Below are positions 40,219 to 48,547 of a stretch of DNA of 64,000 nt, piece by piece; the first letter of the stretch is position 1; each line of letters starts with the position of its first letter. Location of the stretch: NCBI RefSeq assembly GCF_001514305.1, contig NZ_KQ949091.1:148595-212594 (forward strand), written 5' to 3'. Origin of the DNA: Streptomyces dysideae (GTDB lineage Bacteria > Actinomycetota > Actinomycetes > Streptomycetales > Streptomycetaceae). The position numbers were made by a program, and so were the translations under genes. The notes under the pieces are model-generated. The model saw only the letters and a list, made by a program, of their open reading frames with translations. It ran no database searches and was not told the origin of the DNA.

Positions 40219-41752
40219 AGCGGTTGCTGCCCTTGGTGGCTGGCATCAAGATGATGGCCTCGAACATCTCAGCCGCGATGGCTCGCCGCTGTTCTACTTC
40301 CAAGCTCGGCCACGTCTCGACCATGTTGGTTGACTTCGGCGTGGCGTGCTTCTTGGCGTAGGCGGTGCGCTCCTTGACGAGTGCCGCGATAGCCGCTTCT
40401 TTCTTTCGTACTTCGGGCCAGATGTGCGGACCCATGTCGGAGTTCTCTTTGAACTGAGCCAACAGGCTTGCCTTGCCCGCATTGAGGGTTGCGAGTTCTT
40501 CAGCCTTCGGCCATGGCTGCGTTTCAACCTCAATGTGCTGTTCTTTCAGGCGCGCAAGGATGAGCTTGGTGACGATCGCATCAATCGCGTTTCCTGACCC
40601 GCAGTTTCCGCAACCGCCATCGTTGTACTTGCACTGGTAGGTGTAGCGGTTGTTCGGCTGTGCACCACCAGTGGGCTTTCCGCCGCAATTTGCACACCGC
40701 AGGATGCCGGAAAGCATGTACTTCAACTTTCCGATGTCCTCGTGTCCTTCCGGACGGTCGGGGCCTGCGAGGAGTGCGACGACTGAATGCCAGGTGTGCT
40801 CATCCAAGATGGCGTCGTACTGACCCTTGACCGGGTTGCCTTGGTCGTCGGTGAGGTAGCGCGTGTGGTGGGGCTGATCCATCGGGCCATAGACGCGGTA
40901 CCCGACCATACGCGGCGACGTCATCATGAGGACGAACGTCCTACGGCTCCAGGGGTTGCCCTTAGTGGTGAGCCTTCCTGCCGCGTTCCACTTGCGGATG
41001 ATGGTTGAAGCTTTCACGCCAGCGAGCAACATTCTTGCCGCTGCCTTGATCTGCCAAGCTTCCTTGTCGATGATGGCGCGCTTGTCATCCGCCCAACCGA
41101 AGGCGCGGTTACCACCTACGGGGATGCCACGAGCGGCCCGCGCAAGATGACTGTCCCTCAGTCGACGTGACGTGTCGGTGGAGGAGCTGGCGCGGGCGTT
41201 GAGGACGTAGCGCGCCGCTGAACGACCGTTGTCTGTCAGGAGGTCGAGCGATCCACGGATATCGAGGATCGGTCGGTGGTAGTACTGCACTACCTCGATG
41301 GCGTCTTCAAGGTGTCGGTGGTCGCGGGTGAGACGGTCGATGTCATAGACGACAGCGCCGTCTACCGTGGTCAGCTTGTCGAAGCCCTCGGCTGGCACGA
41401 AGTGAGCCGATTCAGTCTTGCTCTTGCGGAGGTCGCCGAGCATCCCCTCAAACACGGGACGGATGACGCGATAGATGTAACTGCCGTCCTCTTGCTTGAT
41501 GCGCTTCTTCTTCCACGCCGAGGTGTCAGGCTCGTCGTAGGTGCCGACGTACGTACCCCCGCGCGATTCGACGTACTTGCGGCAGAACGCCTCTTGTTCG
41601 TCGCGGTTGTTGATGTCCCCACCGGTGAGCGGAAGACCGGACGTTTCACGGTCGGGGTGGGTTTCGAAGGACAGTCGAACCAATCCGGCGATGTTGAGGC
41701 CGGTGAGGTCGCCACGATGGACGCGCTCTAGTGTATTCGGTTGTGACTGCAC
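40178..41752 (-). CDS. int: Large serine integrase of the element
   Basis: About 524 residues. The catalytic Ser is near residue 28 (VRLSFETHPDRETSG), with DIDRLTRDHRHLEDA holding catalytic Arg residues. A recombinase domain and a zinc ribbon (CANCGG, YQCKY, CGNC) follow, then a coiled-coil region. The GTG at 41752 has AGGAG eight bases upstream and is better than the ATG at 41782. It lies at the right end of the element, 57 bases from the attachment core, as serine integrases usually do. Confidence 0.93.
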   Translation of the reverse strand: MQSQPNTLERVHRGDLTGLNIAGLVRLSFETHPDRETSGLPLTGGDINNRDEQEAFCRKYVESRGGTYVGTYDEPDTSAWKKKRIKQEDGSYIYRVIRPVFEGMLGDLRKSKTESAHFVPAEGFDKLTTVDGAVVYDIDRLTRDHRHLEDAIEVVQYYHRPILDIRGSLDLLTDNGRSAARYVLNARASSSTDTSRRLRDSHLARAARGIPVGGNRAFGWADDKRAIIDKEAWQIKAAARMLLAGVKASTIIRKWNAAGRLTTKGNPWSRRTFVLMMTSPRMVGYRVYGPMDQPHHTRYLTDDQGNPVKGQYDAILDEHTWHSVVALLAGPDRPEGHEDIGKLKYMLSGILRCANCGGKPTGGAQPNNRYTYQCKYNDGGCGNCGSGNAIDAIVTKLILARLKEQHIEVETQPWPKAEELATLNAGKASLLAQFKENSDMGPHIWPEVRKKEAAIAALVKERTAYAKKHATPKSTNMVETWPSLEVEQRRAIAAEMFEAIILMPATKGSNRFNPERLQVVWRQG

Positions 41753-41764
41753 TGCGTGATCTCC

Positions 41765-41781
41765 TGTTACTAATTGTAACA
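41765..41781. promoter_or_regulatory. Palindrome at the integrase promoter
   Basis: TGTTACTAATTGTAACA is a perfect inverted repeat (six-base arms, five-base centre) just upstream of the integrase ribosome binding site. A candidate operator for integrase control. Confidence 0.5.
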
Positions 41782-41808
41782 TTGATCACATCGTTTGGGG
41801 TACTGCTG

Positions 41809-41816
41809 CGGGCAGC
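41809..41816 (+). repeat. attR core repeat of the integrated element
   Basis: CGGGCAGC, identical to 15481-15488. Right of it the ATPase sequence resumes in frame. Confidence 0.85.
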
Positions 41817-42544
41817 GTACGACGCTGTGGTGGGACCTGCCGCTGATCGACTCGTACAAGCTGATGCACCGCATGTACCGCATTCCGGACGCCCGTTACC
41901 GCGAGAACCTCGACCGGCTGGCCGAACTCCTCGACCTGGGCGAGCTGTTGGACGTCCCGGTGCGCCAGCTCTCCCTCGGGCAGCGCATGCGGGGTGACAT
42001 CGCGGCGGCGCTGCTGCACGACCCCGAGGTGCTGTACCTCGACGAGCCGACGATCGGGCTCGACGTGATCTCCAAGGCCAAGGTCCGGGACTTCCTGCGG
42101 GAGTTGAACGCCGAGCAGGGTACGACGGTGCTGCTGACCACGCATGACCTCCAGGACATCGAGCAGTTGTGCCGCCGGGTGATGGTCATCGACCACGGGC
42201 GGCTCATGTACGACGGTGCGCTGGCCGGGCTGCACGAGGTGGGGGAGAGCGAGCGGACCCTGGTGGTCGACCTGGAGCGGGAGATGCCGCCGATCGAGGC
42301 GGCGCCGGCCCGGGTGGTGCGGGTGGAGGGGCCGCGGCAGTGGCTGGCGTTTCCGGCGGCGGAGTCGGCGGCGGTGCTGGTGGCGCGGGTGGCGGCGGAG
42401 TATCCGCTGGTGGATCTGTCCGTGCGGGAGCCGGACATCGAGACGGTGATCGCGAAGATGCTGCATTCATTGGGGGACACCCCCAAACCCCCGCCGGAGG
42501 CGTCGGGCAGATACGGCGAGCAGCCGGAGGAAGCGGTCTCATAG
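41817..42544 (+). pseudogene. ABC exporter ATPase, C-terminal part, cut by the integrated element
   Basis: Resumes with RTTLWWDLPLIDSYKLM directly after the core repeat. The signature LSLGQRMRGD, Walker B VLYLDEPTIGLD and the H-loop TTHDLQDIE are here, while Walker A is 26 kb away. A TTG at 41795 in the element could start a 249-residue fragment, which would lack ATP binding. Joined to 15191-15488 the protein would have 341 residues. Confidence 0.92.
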
Positions 42545-42577
42545 CACTGGGTCGGGGGAACTCGTAGGCTGCTGTAC

Positions 42578-43357
42578 ATGACCGACGAACTCCCTGAGCT
42601 TCGCGCATCCGACGCCGATCGTGAACGAGTCGCCGAGATCCTGCGGGACGCCCTCGCGGAGGGGCGGCTGGACATGGAGGAGTTCGGAGAACGGCTGGAC
42701 GCGACGTATCAGGCGCGTACATACGGAGAGCTGGCGCCGATCACCCGTGACCTGCCGGTGCCCGGGGCGACCGCCCCTAAGGTCGACATGGTCAAGCACC
42801 CTGAGGGTGGCGTGAGTTGGGCGGACCGGATCGTGGGCGGCGAGGGGGCGTCGACGTGGGCCGTCGCCGTCATGTCCGGGTTTCAGCGCAAGGGGCGGTG
42901 GACGGCGCCGAAGCGGTTCGACTGCGTCGCCTTCTGGGGTGGCGGGGAGATCGATCTGCGCGAGGCCGACTTCGCGGACCGGGAGATCGTGATCAACTGC
43001 GTCGCGATCATGGGCGGGGTCGATGTGATCGTGCCGCCGGGGGTCGAGGTCGTGGTGCGCGGCATCGGGATCATGGGGGGCTTCGACCAGCGTGAGGAGG
43101 GCGTGCCGGGGGATCCCGGGGCACCTCGGGTGATCGTGACCGGGTTCGCCTTCTGGGGCGGGGTCGGGGTACGGCGGAAGCTGGCGAAGGCGGAGCGGCA
43201 GCGGCTTCGGGAGGAGCGGCGGCAGGAGAAGCTGGAGCGGCGGGCCTCTCGGGGGGAGCTGCAGGGGTCGATGCGGGAGGAGCATCGGGACGTGTGGCGC
43301 CATGGGCATGGGCATGGGCATGAGGAGAGGCGGGGGCGGGAGCGGGGCGAGGACTGA
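42578..43357 (+). CDS. DUF1707 protein with LiaF-like domain and His-rich tail
   Basis: A 259-residue protein. LRASDADRERVAEILRDALAEGRLD is the DUF1707 (SHOCT-like) domain. The middle (DCVAFWGGGEIDLREADF, IMGGVDVIVPPGVEV) is the LiaF/YvqF-type beta-helix found in envelope-stress proteins. The C-terminus is a charged coil ending in WRHGHGHGHEE. A role in sensing cell-envelope stress is inferred. Confidence 0.8.
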   Translation: MTDELPELRASDADRERVAEILRDALAEGRLDMEEFGERLDATYQARTYGELAPITRDLPVPGATAPKVDMVKHPEGGVSWADRIVGGEGASTWAVAVMSGFQRKGRWTAPKRFDCVAFWGGGEIDLREADFADREIVINCVAIMGGVDVIVPPGVEVVVRGIGIMGGFDQREEGVPGDPGAPRVIVTGFAFWGGVGVRRKLAKAERQRLREERRQEKLERRASRGELQGSMREEHRDVWRHGHGHGHEERRGRERGED

Positions 43358-43460
43358 GCCGGCGGTCGTGTCGCCCGGCGTTTGCTGGTGCCCGGGGTCG
43401 GTGCTGAGGCGGACGGGCGCCGCCCCAGCGGCACGACTGCCCGCAGCTGGGCGGCTGTGG

Positions 43461-43582
43461 CTGCCCGCAGCCGCCGACGGCGTAGCACCCCCGCTGGCGG
43501 CGTCCACCCCTTGAGCGGCCGTCACGGGTGGTGCGTGGGTGGGAGAGGTTGGTTGCCCGCAGCCGCCGACGGCGGAGTACCC
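43461..43582. repeat. Two copies of a GCCCGCAGCCGCCGACGGC repeat
   Basis: GCTGCCCGCAGCCGCCGACG (from 43461) and TTGCCCGCAGCCGCCGACGG (from 43552) are near-identical, each followed by a G(C/A)ACCC or GTACCC end. They lie between convergent genes. Such dispersed repeats are usual in Streptomyces intergenic DNA. Confidence 0.55.
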
Positions 43583-43604
43583 GTCACGGGTGCGTGCGCG
43601 GGCG

Positions 43605-44945
43605 CTACAGCTCCGCCGGTGCCGTCCCCTTCAGGACGTTCAGGTCGAAGGTCTCCGCCATGCGCGCGTAGCCCTTGTCGCTCGGGTGGAGGTGGTCGCC
43701 CGAGTCGTAGTCGGGGCGGAACTTGCGGGGGTTGTACGGATCCCGGACCGCCGCGTCGAAGTCGGCCACCGCGTCGAAGACCCGGCCGCCCCGGATCTCC
43801 GCGTTGATCTGCTGGCGTACCGACTCACGCGCGGCCGTGTAGCCGCGGTGCCCCTGGAACGGCATCAGCGTCGCGCCCACGACCTTCAGACCCCGCGCAT
43901 GCGCCTGCCGGACCATCGTGCGCAGCCCGTCGAGGATCTGGTCAGGGTCCGCGAGATTCGGGTTGCGGAGGATGTCGTTGACGCCGAGGTCTATGACGAC
44001 GACCTTGACGTTCATCCGGCCGAGCGCGTCACGGCCGAAGCGCCCGACCCCGCTCTGGTTGTCGGCGGGCCGCCCGTTGCCGTTGGCGAGGACCTGGTTG
44101 CCGCTGATCCCCTGGTTGACGACGCTGTAGCGGGGCACGTCCTGCCCGGTCTCCACCGCGGAGCGGATCCGCTGCCAGAGGACGTCCGTCCACCGCCGGT
44201 TGGCGTTGGCCGTGGACGTGATGCCGTCGGTGAGGGAGTCACCGAAGACGACGACCGTACCGTCGGACTCGTCGCTCAGTACGTCCAGCGCGGTCAGGTA
44301 CCGCCAGACCTGCGCCTGCGTGGTGTACCGCATGCCGGTCGCGTCCTCGGTGAGGTCGCCCTCGGCGACGTAGGAGGTCTGACGGGCGTGCGGGTGGAAG
44401 GTGACCGGGCCGGAGACGGTGGGGGAGTAGGTGGTGACCAGGATGTCGCTGTCGGCGGGGATGGTGAGGCGTACCGCGTCGCTCAGCGTCTGCTGCCCGG
44501 GCGGGATGACGACCGTGGTGTTGCCGCCGAAGGTGAGCCGCCGCATGGTCTCCGCGATCGCCGCCGGGCTCTCGGCAGCGGCGGCGACGGCGATCGACGC
44601 GTGCGTGATCGTCAGCGCCGACTGGCCGTACAGGTTGGAGAGGGTGATGCGGACACTCGTACCGCCGACCGTCGTGTGTACGACGTTGCGGACCGAGCGC
44701 CCCGCCAGGCCCTCCGTCTCGGTGCCGGGCTCGGCGCCGACCGGGGACGCGGACCAGGTGCCGACCCAGGTGCCGGTGGAGACCGGCGCGGCGGAGTTGC
44801 GCGGGGTCTTCCCCCTGGCCAGGGTGCTCCTGCCGGTGTCGCCGTCGTCGGCTGCGACACCGACGTAGATGGCGGCCGATACCGCCACGATCAGGGCGAT
44901 GACCGCGGAAAGCAGGGCGCGGTGTCTTGTGGGGGCTGCTGACAT
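43605..44945 (-). CDS. Secreted SGNH/GDSL hydrolase
   Basis: A 446-residue protein with one N-terminal hydrophobic helix (LLSAVIALIVAVSAAIYV). The catalytic Ser is in VVFGDSLTDG, the oxyanion residues in VNQGISGNQ, and the Asp/His pair in DSGDHLHPSD. The first 190 residues form an extra beta domain, common in this exported esterase group. GGAG lies six bases before the ATG at 44945. It probably deacylates a polysaccharide or lipid outside the cell. Confidence 0.85.
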   Translation of the reverse strand: MSAAPTRHRALLSAVIALIVAVSAAIYVGVAADDGDTGRSTLARGKTPRNSAAPVSTGTWVGTWSASPVGAEPGTETEGLAGRSVRNVVHTTVGGTSVRITLSNLYGQSALTITHASIAVAAAAESPAAIAETMRRLTFGGNTTVVIPPGQQTLSDAVRLTIPADSDILVTTYSPTVSGPVTFHPHARQTSYVAEGDLTEDATGMRYTTQAQVWRYLTALDVLSDESDGTVVVFGDSLTDGITSTANANRRWTDVLWQRIRSAVETGQDVPRYSVVNQGISGNQVLANGNGRPADNQSGVGRFGRDALGRMNVKVVVIDLGVNDILRNPNLADPDQILDGLRTMVRQAHARGLKVVGATLMPFQGHRGYTAARESVRQQINAEIRGGRVFDAVADFDAAVRDPYNPRKFRPDYDSGDHLHPSDKGYARMAETFDLNVLKGTAPAEL

Positions 44946-45104
44946 CGGCTGCTCCGCAGCGGGCCCCACACCCCCAGCGTGACGCCTGGTCATGCGGTGC
45001 GTGTCTCCTCGGGCAGATGGGAGCCCGAGGCTCCGATGTGATCACCTCATGATGCGGCATGAGGCGGGGAGAGGTTGAACAGACCCCCCCTTTGGGCCAC
45101 CGGA

Positions 45105-45126
45105 GTTCATCTGGAGTTCGTCGTCG
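45105..45126. promoter_or_regulatory. Possible PHO box
   Basis: GTTCATCTGGA and GTTCGTCGTCG are adjacent 11-bp direct repeats resembling the PhoP-binding unit of Streptomyces. They lie 79 bases upstream of the DUF445 gene. The match is loose. Confidence 0.3.
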
Positions 45127-45204
45127 AACTCCCCGGCGTGCTCTCCCCACCGGACAGACGCCGGGAACTCCTGTTCCGTTCCAGTAGTCGGTCAGGAAGG
45201 GACA

Positions 45205-46605
45205 ATGTGTACGGGGGATCGGGAACGGGTGGAGTGGATGGAACGTACGAATCCGGATGAAACGGGTACGGGCGACGTAGAGCAGCATGCCCGGCCGGGA
45301 CCCGCCGGTAACCGGGGCGTCCCCGCGTCGGCGGTACGCGCGATGACGACGTTCAGCGCCGCCGACGAGGAGAAGCAGCGCGGCGTACGGCGGATGAAGC
45401 TCACCGCGACCGGGATGCTGCTGTTCGTGGCGCTGGTGTACGTCCTGGCCAAGTGGGCGTCGGGCGAGGGCGCGGGGCCCTGGGCGGACTATGTCGCCGC
45501 GGCCGCCGAGGCCGGCATGGTCGGCGCGCTGGCCGACTGGTTCGCGGTCACGGCTCTCTTCCGCCACCCGCTGGGCCTGCCCATCCCGCACACGGCGATC
45601 ATCCCGACCAAGAAGGACCAGCTGGGCGTCACGCTGGGGGAGTTCGTCGGGGAGAACTTCCTCTCCGGGGACGTCGTACGGCAGCGGATGCGCGCCGTCG
45701 GTATCGGCAGCCGCCTCGGCGCCTGGCTCGCCGAGCCCGAGCACGCGGACCGGGTGACGGCCGAGCTGTCGGCGGCGCTGCGGGGCGCCCTGACCGTGCT
45801 GCGGGACTCCGACGTCCAGGCGGTGGTCGGCGAGGCGATCACCCGGCGTGCGGACGCCCAGGAGATCGCGCCCGGCATCGGGAAGATGCTGGAGAAGGTC
45901 GTCGCGGACGGCGGCCACAAGCGGGTCGTGGATCTCGTCGTCGCCCGCGCGCACGACTGGCTCGTCCTGCACGACGCGGAGATCATGGACGCGGTGCAGG
46001 GCGGCGCGCCCGGTTGGACCCCGAGGTTCGTCGACAAGAAGGTCGGCGAGCGGGTCTACAAGGAGCTGCTGCGCTTCGTCACGGAGATGCGGGACATGCC
46101 CTCCCACCCGGCCCGCGGCGCCCTCGACCGTTTCCTCACCGACTTCGCCTCCGACCTCCAGTCCGACACGGACACACGTGCGCGTGTCGAGCGGCTGAAG
46201 GGCGAGGTGCTCGGGCGTGGCGAGGTCCAGGACCTGATCGCGTCCGCCTGGACGGCCGTACGGTCGATGATCGTGTCGGCGGCCGAGGACGAGCGCAGTG
46301 AGCTGCGGCTGCGGGTGCGGGCGTCGCTGCTGTCGCTGGGCGCGCGGATGGCCGTCGAGCCCCGGCTGCAGGCGAAGGTCGACAACTGGGTGGAGGGCGC
46401 GGCGGTGTACGTGGTGACCACGTACCGCCGGGAGATCACGTCCCTGATCACCGACACGGTGGCCGGCTGGGACGCCGAGCACACGACCCGGAAGATCGAG
46501 GCACACATCGGCCGTGACCTGCAGTTCATCCGGATCAACGGCACGGTGGTGGGATCGTTGGCGGGGCTGGTGATCTATACGGTGTCGCGGGCGCTCGGGG
46601 CGTAG
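45205..46605 (+). CDS. DUF445 (YjiN-like) membrane protein
   Basis: A 466-residue protein: a hydrophobic helix near residue 70 (TATGMLLFVALVYVLAKWA), then EAGMVGALADWFAVTALFRHPLGLPIPHTAIIPTKKD, the DUF445 hallmark, a long helical region, and a C-terminal membrane helix (VVGSLAGLVIYTVSRAL). Function unknown in bacteria. ATG 45205 has GGAAGG upstream; later starts at 45238 or 45343 are possible. Confidence 0.85.
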   Translation: MCTGDRERVEWMERTNPDETGTGDVEQHARPGPAGNRGVPASAVRAMTTFSAADEEKQRGVRRMKLTATGMLLFVALVYVLAKWASGEGAGPWADYVAAAAEAGMVGALADWFAVTALFRHPLGLPIPHTAIIPTKKDQLGVTLGEFVGENFLSGDVVRQRMRAVGIGSRLGAWLAEPEHADRVTAELSAALRGALTVLRDSDVQAVVGEAITRRADAQEIAPGIGKMLEKVVADGGHKRVVDLVVARAHDWLVLHDAEIMDAVQGGAPGWTPRFVDKKVGERVYKELLRFVTEMRDMPSHPARGALDRFLTDFASDLQSDTDTRARVERLKGEVLGRGEVQDLIASAWTAVRSMIVSAAEDERSELRLRVRASLLSLGARMAVEPRLQAKVDNWVEGAAVYVVTTYRREITSLITDTVAGWDAEHTTRKIEAHIGRDLQFIRINGTVVGSLAGLVIYTVSRALGA

Positions 46606-46710
46606 GCGGGGCGGTGTGTTCAGGGGACGGGGATGGGGACGGGGGCAGGGATGGGGACCCGTCCCGGCTATCCCCCGATGAAGAGCCGGGACCGGGGCTT
46701 GTGGCGCCGC

Positions 46711-48189
46711 CTACTGGGACTGGCCGCCGGCCTTGTTGCGGCGGCGCAGCAGGAGGAGGCCGCCGGCGAGGGCGGTGACGCCCGTGGCGGCGGTCCAGGC
46801 GACGACGTCGTTCGAGCCGGTGGCGGCGAGGTCGCCGCCGGCGGGGGAGGCGGACGCGGAGGCCGAGGGTGAGGCCGGGGCGCCGCCGGTCTGCGGGCGG
46901 GGGTCGGATGCGGCGGCCGACGCGGTGGCGGAGGCTTCCGGGGTCGGTGACGCTGCGGTCCCCTTCGCCTTGTCCCGCGTGAACGCCAGTGTGCCGAAGC
47001 CGAGTTGGTCGAAGCCGCCGCTGTTGGGGCCGTAGTCGCCGCCGCCGCCCTCGGGGCCGGACTTGGCGGTGATCTGCGTGAGGTAGGTGGCGGACAGGCC
47101 GCGGCGCTTGGTGTAGTGGTTGGCGATCATGGCCCAGATCGGCCGGGTCCTCGCCGGGTCGACACCGGCGGCCTCAGCCGCGGTCTCGGTCCCCGACCAC
47201 CCCTCTCTGGCGCCCTTCTCACGAGTGTTGGCGGTGTACGGCACATCGCCGCCCATGCTCCACTTGGCGACGTACTGGGCGCCCTTGAGGAACCGGCTGT
47301 CGTCATAGCCGTACAGGTCGATGCCCTGGTTCCAGGCCATCTCGCAGAACGTGCCCATCAGGCCGACGCCGAGCAGGGCGTGCCCCTGGTCGCGGCCGGC
47401 CTCCAGCCACTCGGCGAGCCCGTCGTCGTACACGACGGGGATGGCCTTCTTCACCGCCCCCAGGCCCTCGCCGTGCTTGAAGTACTCCACGGCCCGCTCC
47501 ACTATCGCCCGGTCGTCGCAGAGGATGCCGGTGGCCAGGACGCCGCACATGGCGGTCAGGTCCCAGTTGGTCCAGTAGTTGGTGATGACGGCGCCGTTGT
47601 GGTCGGCGAGGAAGCTCTCGTTGAGCGGGTGGAAGACGTCGAGCATCATCTTCTGGAACCGCTCGAGCTCGAAGCCGTCGTGGTCGCGGACGAGTTCGGC
47701 GGCGTTGGCGAACTGGTAGCCGTACAGACCGGCCGCCAGGAACCGGTCCGCGCTGCCCTGCACGCTGGTCAGCTTGGCCGACCAGGCGTTGAGGATCGCC
47801 ACGGCGGTGTCGCCGTGTGCGGCGTCGCCGCTGACGTGCCAGCGCAGGGCGTTCTGGTAGGCGGCGTGGATGTCGTTGTAAAGGGTCGCGTAGTTCTGGG
47901 GCGAACCCGACCCCCGGTACACGATGGCCTGCGGGTTGGGCGTCCAGTTGGTCTGGGAGTGCCGGTTCGCGGTCAGCCGGGCGAAACCGGCCGTGTACGG
48001 CTCGGCGCCGTCCTTCACCTTGACGGCCATACGGGCGAGGTCGGCGCGGGTGTGCAGGAGACCGGGGTGTGCGTAGGCGGCGGGAGCGGCCGCCGCGGGA
48101 GACGGGGAGACGGTCGCGGCGATACCGACGGCTCCGGCTGCCGCGCCCGCGGCCTTGAGCACGTTCCGGCGGCTGATCTGTCGTGTCAC
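46711..48189 (-). CDS. Tat-exported, sortase-anchored alginate-lyase-like protein
   Basis: About 492 residues from a GTG with GAGGAA upstream. A Tat signal SRRNVLKAAGAAAGAVG opens it. The core (LLHTRADLARM, NWTPNPQAIVY, ITNYWTNWDLTAMC, WNQGIDLYGYDD) has the alpha/alpha-toroid of alginate-lyase-like polysaccharide lyases, with Asn/His candidates for catalysis. A Ser/Ala-rich linker leads to LAATGSND, a sortase E type signal, a membrane helix and RRRNK. The enzyme should end up fixed to the cell wall. Confidence 0.85.
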   Translation of the reverse strand: MTRQISRRNVLKAAGAAAGAVGIAATVSPSPAAAAPAAYAHPGLLHTRADLARMAVKVKDGAEPYTAGFARLTANRHSQTNWTPNPQAIVYRGSGSPQNYATLYNDIHAAYQNALRWHVSGDAAHGDTAVAILNAWSAKLTSVQGSADRFLAAGLYGYQFANAAELVRDHDGFELERFQKMMLDVFHPLNESFLADHNGAVITNYWTNWDLTAMCGVLATGILCDDRAIVERAVEYFKHGEGLGAVKKAIPVVYDDGLAEWLEAGRDQGHALLGVGLMGTFCEMAWNQGIDLYGYDDSRFLKGAQYVAKWSMGGDVPYTANTREKGAREGWSGTETAAEAAGVDPARTRPIWAMIANHYTKRRGLSATYLTQITAKSGPEGGGGDYGPNSGGFDQLGFGTLAFTRDKAKGTAASPTPEASATASAAASDPRPQTGGAPASPSASASASPAGGDLAATGSNDVVAWTAATGVTALAGGLLLLRRRNKAGGQSQ

Positions 48190-48329
48190 GTCGTCGTTCC
48201 TCGGGGTCGAAGGTTCGCGTGCCTGTCCGGGGGGACGGTGAGGAGACGTGACGCGGGGGCCGGCGATAACAAAAAACAACCGCCCGGATCCCGACGGGCA
48301 AACTGACAAGGGGCGGATCCGACCCGGAG

Positions 48330-48461
48330 CCCGCCGACATGCTGGCCCGCCGCCCGGAGACGCGGTACGCGGTGATCCCGGACGCGGGGCATGACGCACA
48401 CCTGGACCAGCCGGCCCGACTGCACGACGCGATCAGGACGTTCCTACGCTCTGCCCCGTAG
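48330..48461 (+). pseudogene. Remnant of an alpha/beta-hydrolase C-terminus
   Basis: In frame to a stop at 48461 the DNA encodes ETRYAVIPDAGHDAHLDQP then ARLHDAIRTFLRSAP. This is the typical end of an alpha/beta hydrolase with the catalytic His in GHDAHLDQP. The remainder of the gene is missing upstream, where the lyase promoter lies. A decayed fragment. Confidence 0.6.
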
Positions 48462-48547
48462 CGGCCGGGGTCGCACGGCGCTGATGTCAGTGGTGTGCCG
48501 TACCGTGCGCCAGGTCTCGTCGTACTCGCTCGTCGGAGGTCCCTCCC

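Larger units (their letters stand above)
15481..41816. mobile_element. Composite integrative element, serine-integrase type, ~26.3 kb
   Basis: The element is bounded by CGGGCAGC direct repeats and splits an ABC ATPase gene. A large serine integrase lies at the right end, reading inward. Inside are two VirD4-like ATPases, two replication-relaxation proteins, a second (tyrosine) integrase with excisionase, regulators and cargo. Several stretches (24.65-25.45, 26.7-27, 35.1-36.85 kb) are far more AT-rich than the chromosome, a sign of transfer. No TraB/FtsK-HTH translocase of the usual Streptomyces AICE type was recognised. Confidence 0.9.

Noticed and set aside
44239..46506. A 755-codon minus-strand frame
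   Set aside because: It is antisense to DUF445 and out of frame with the SGNH hydrolase, both with clear family motifs.
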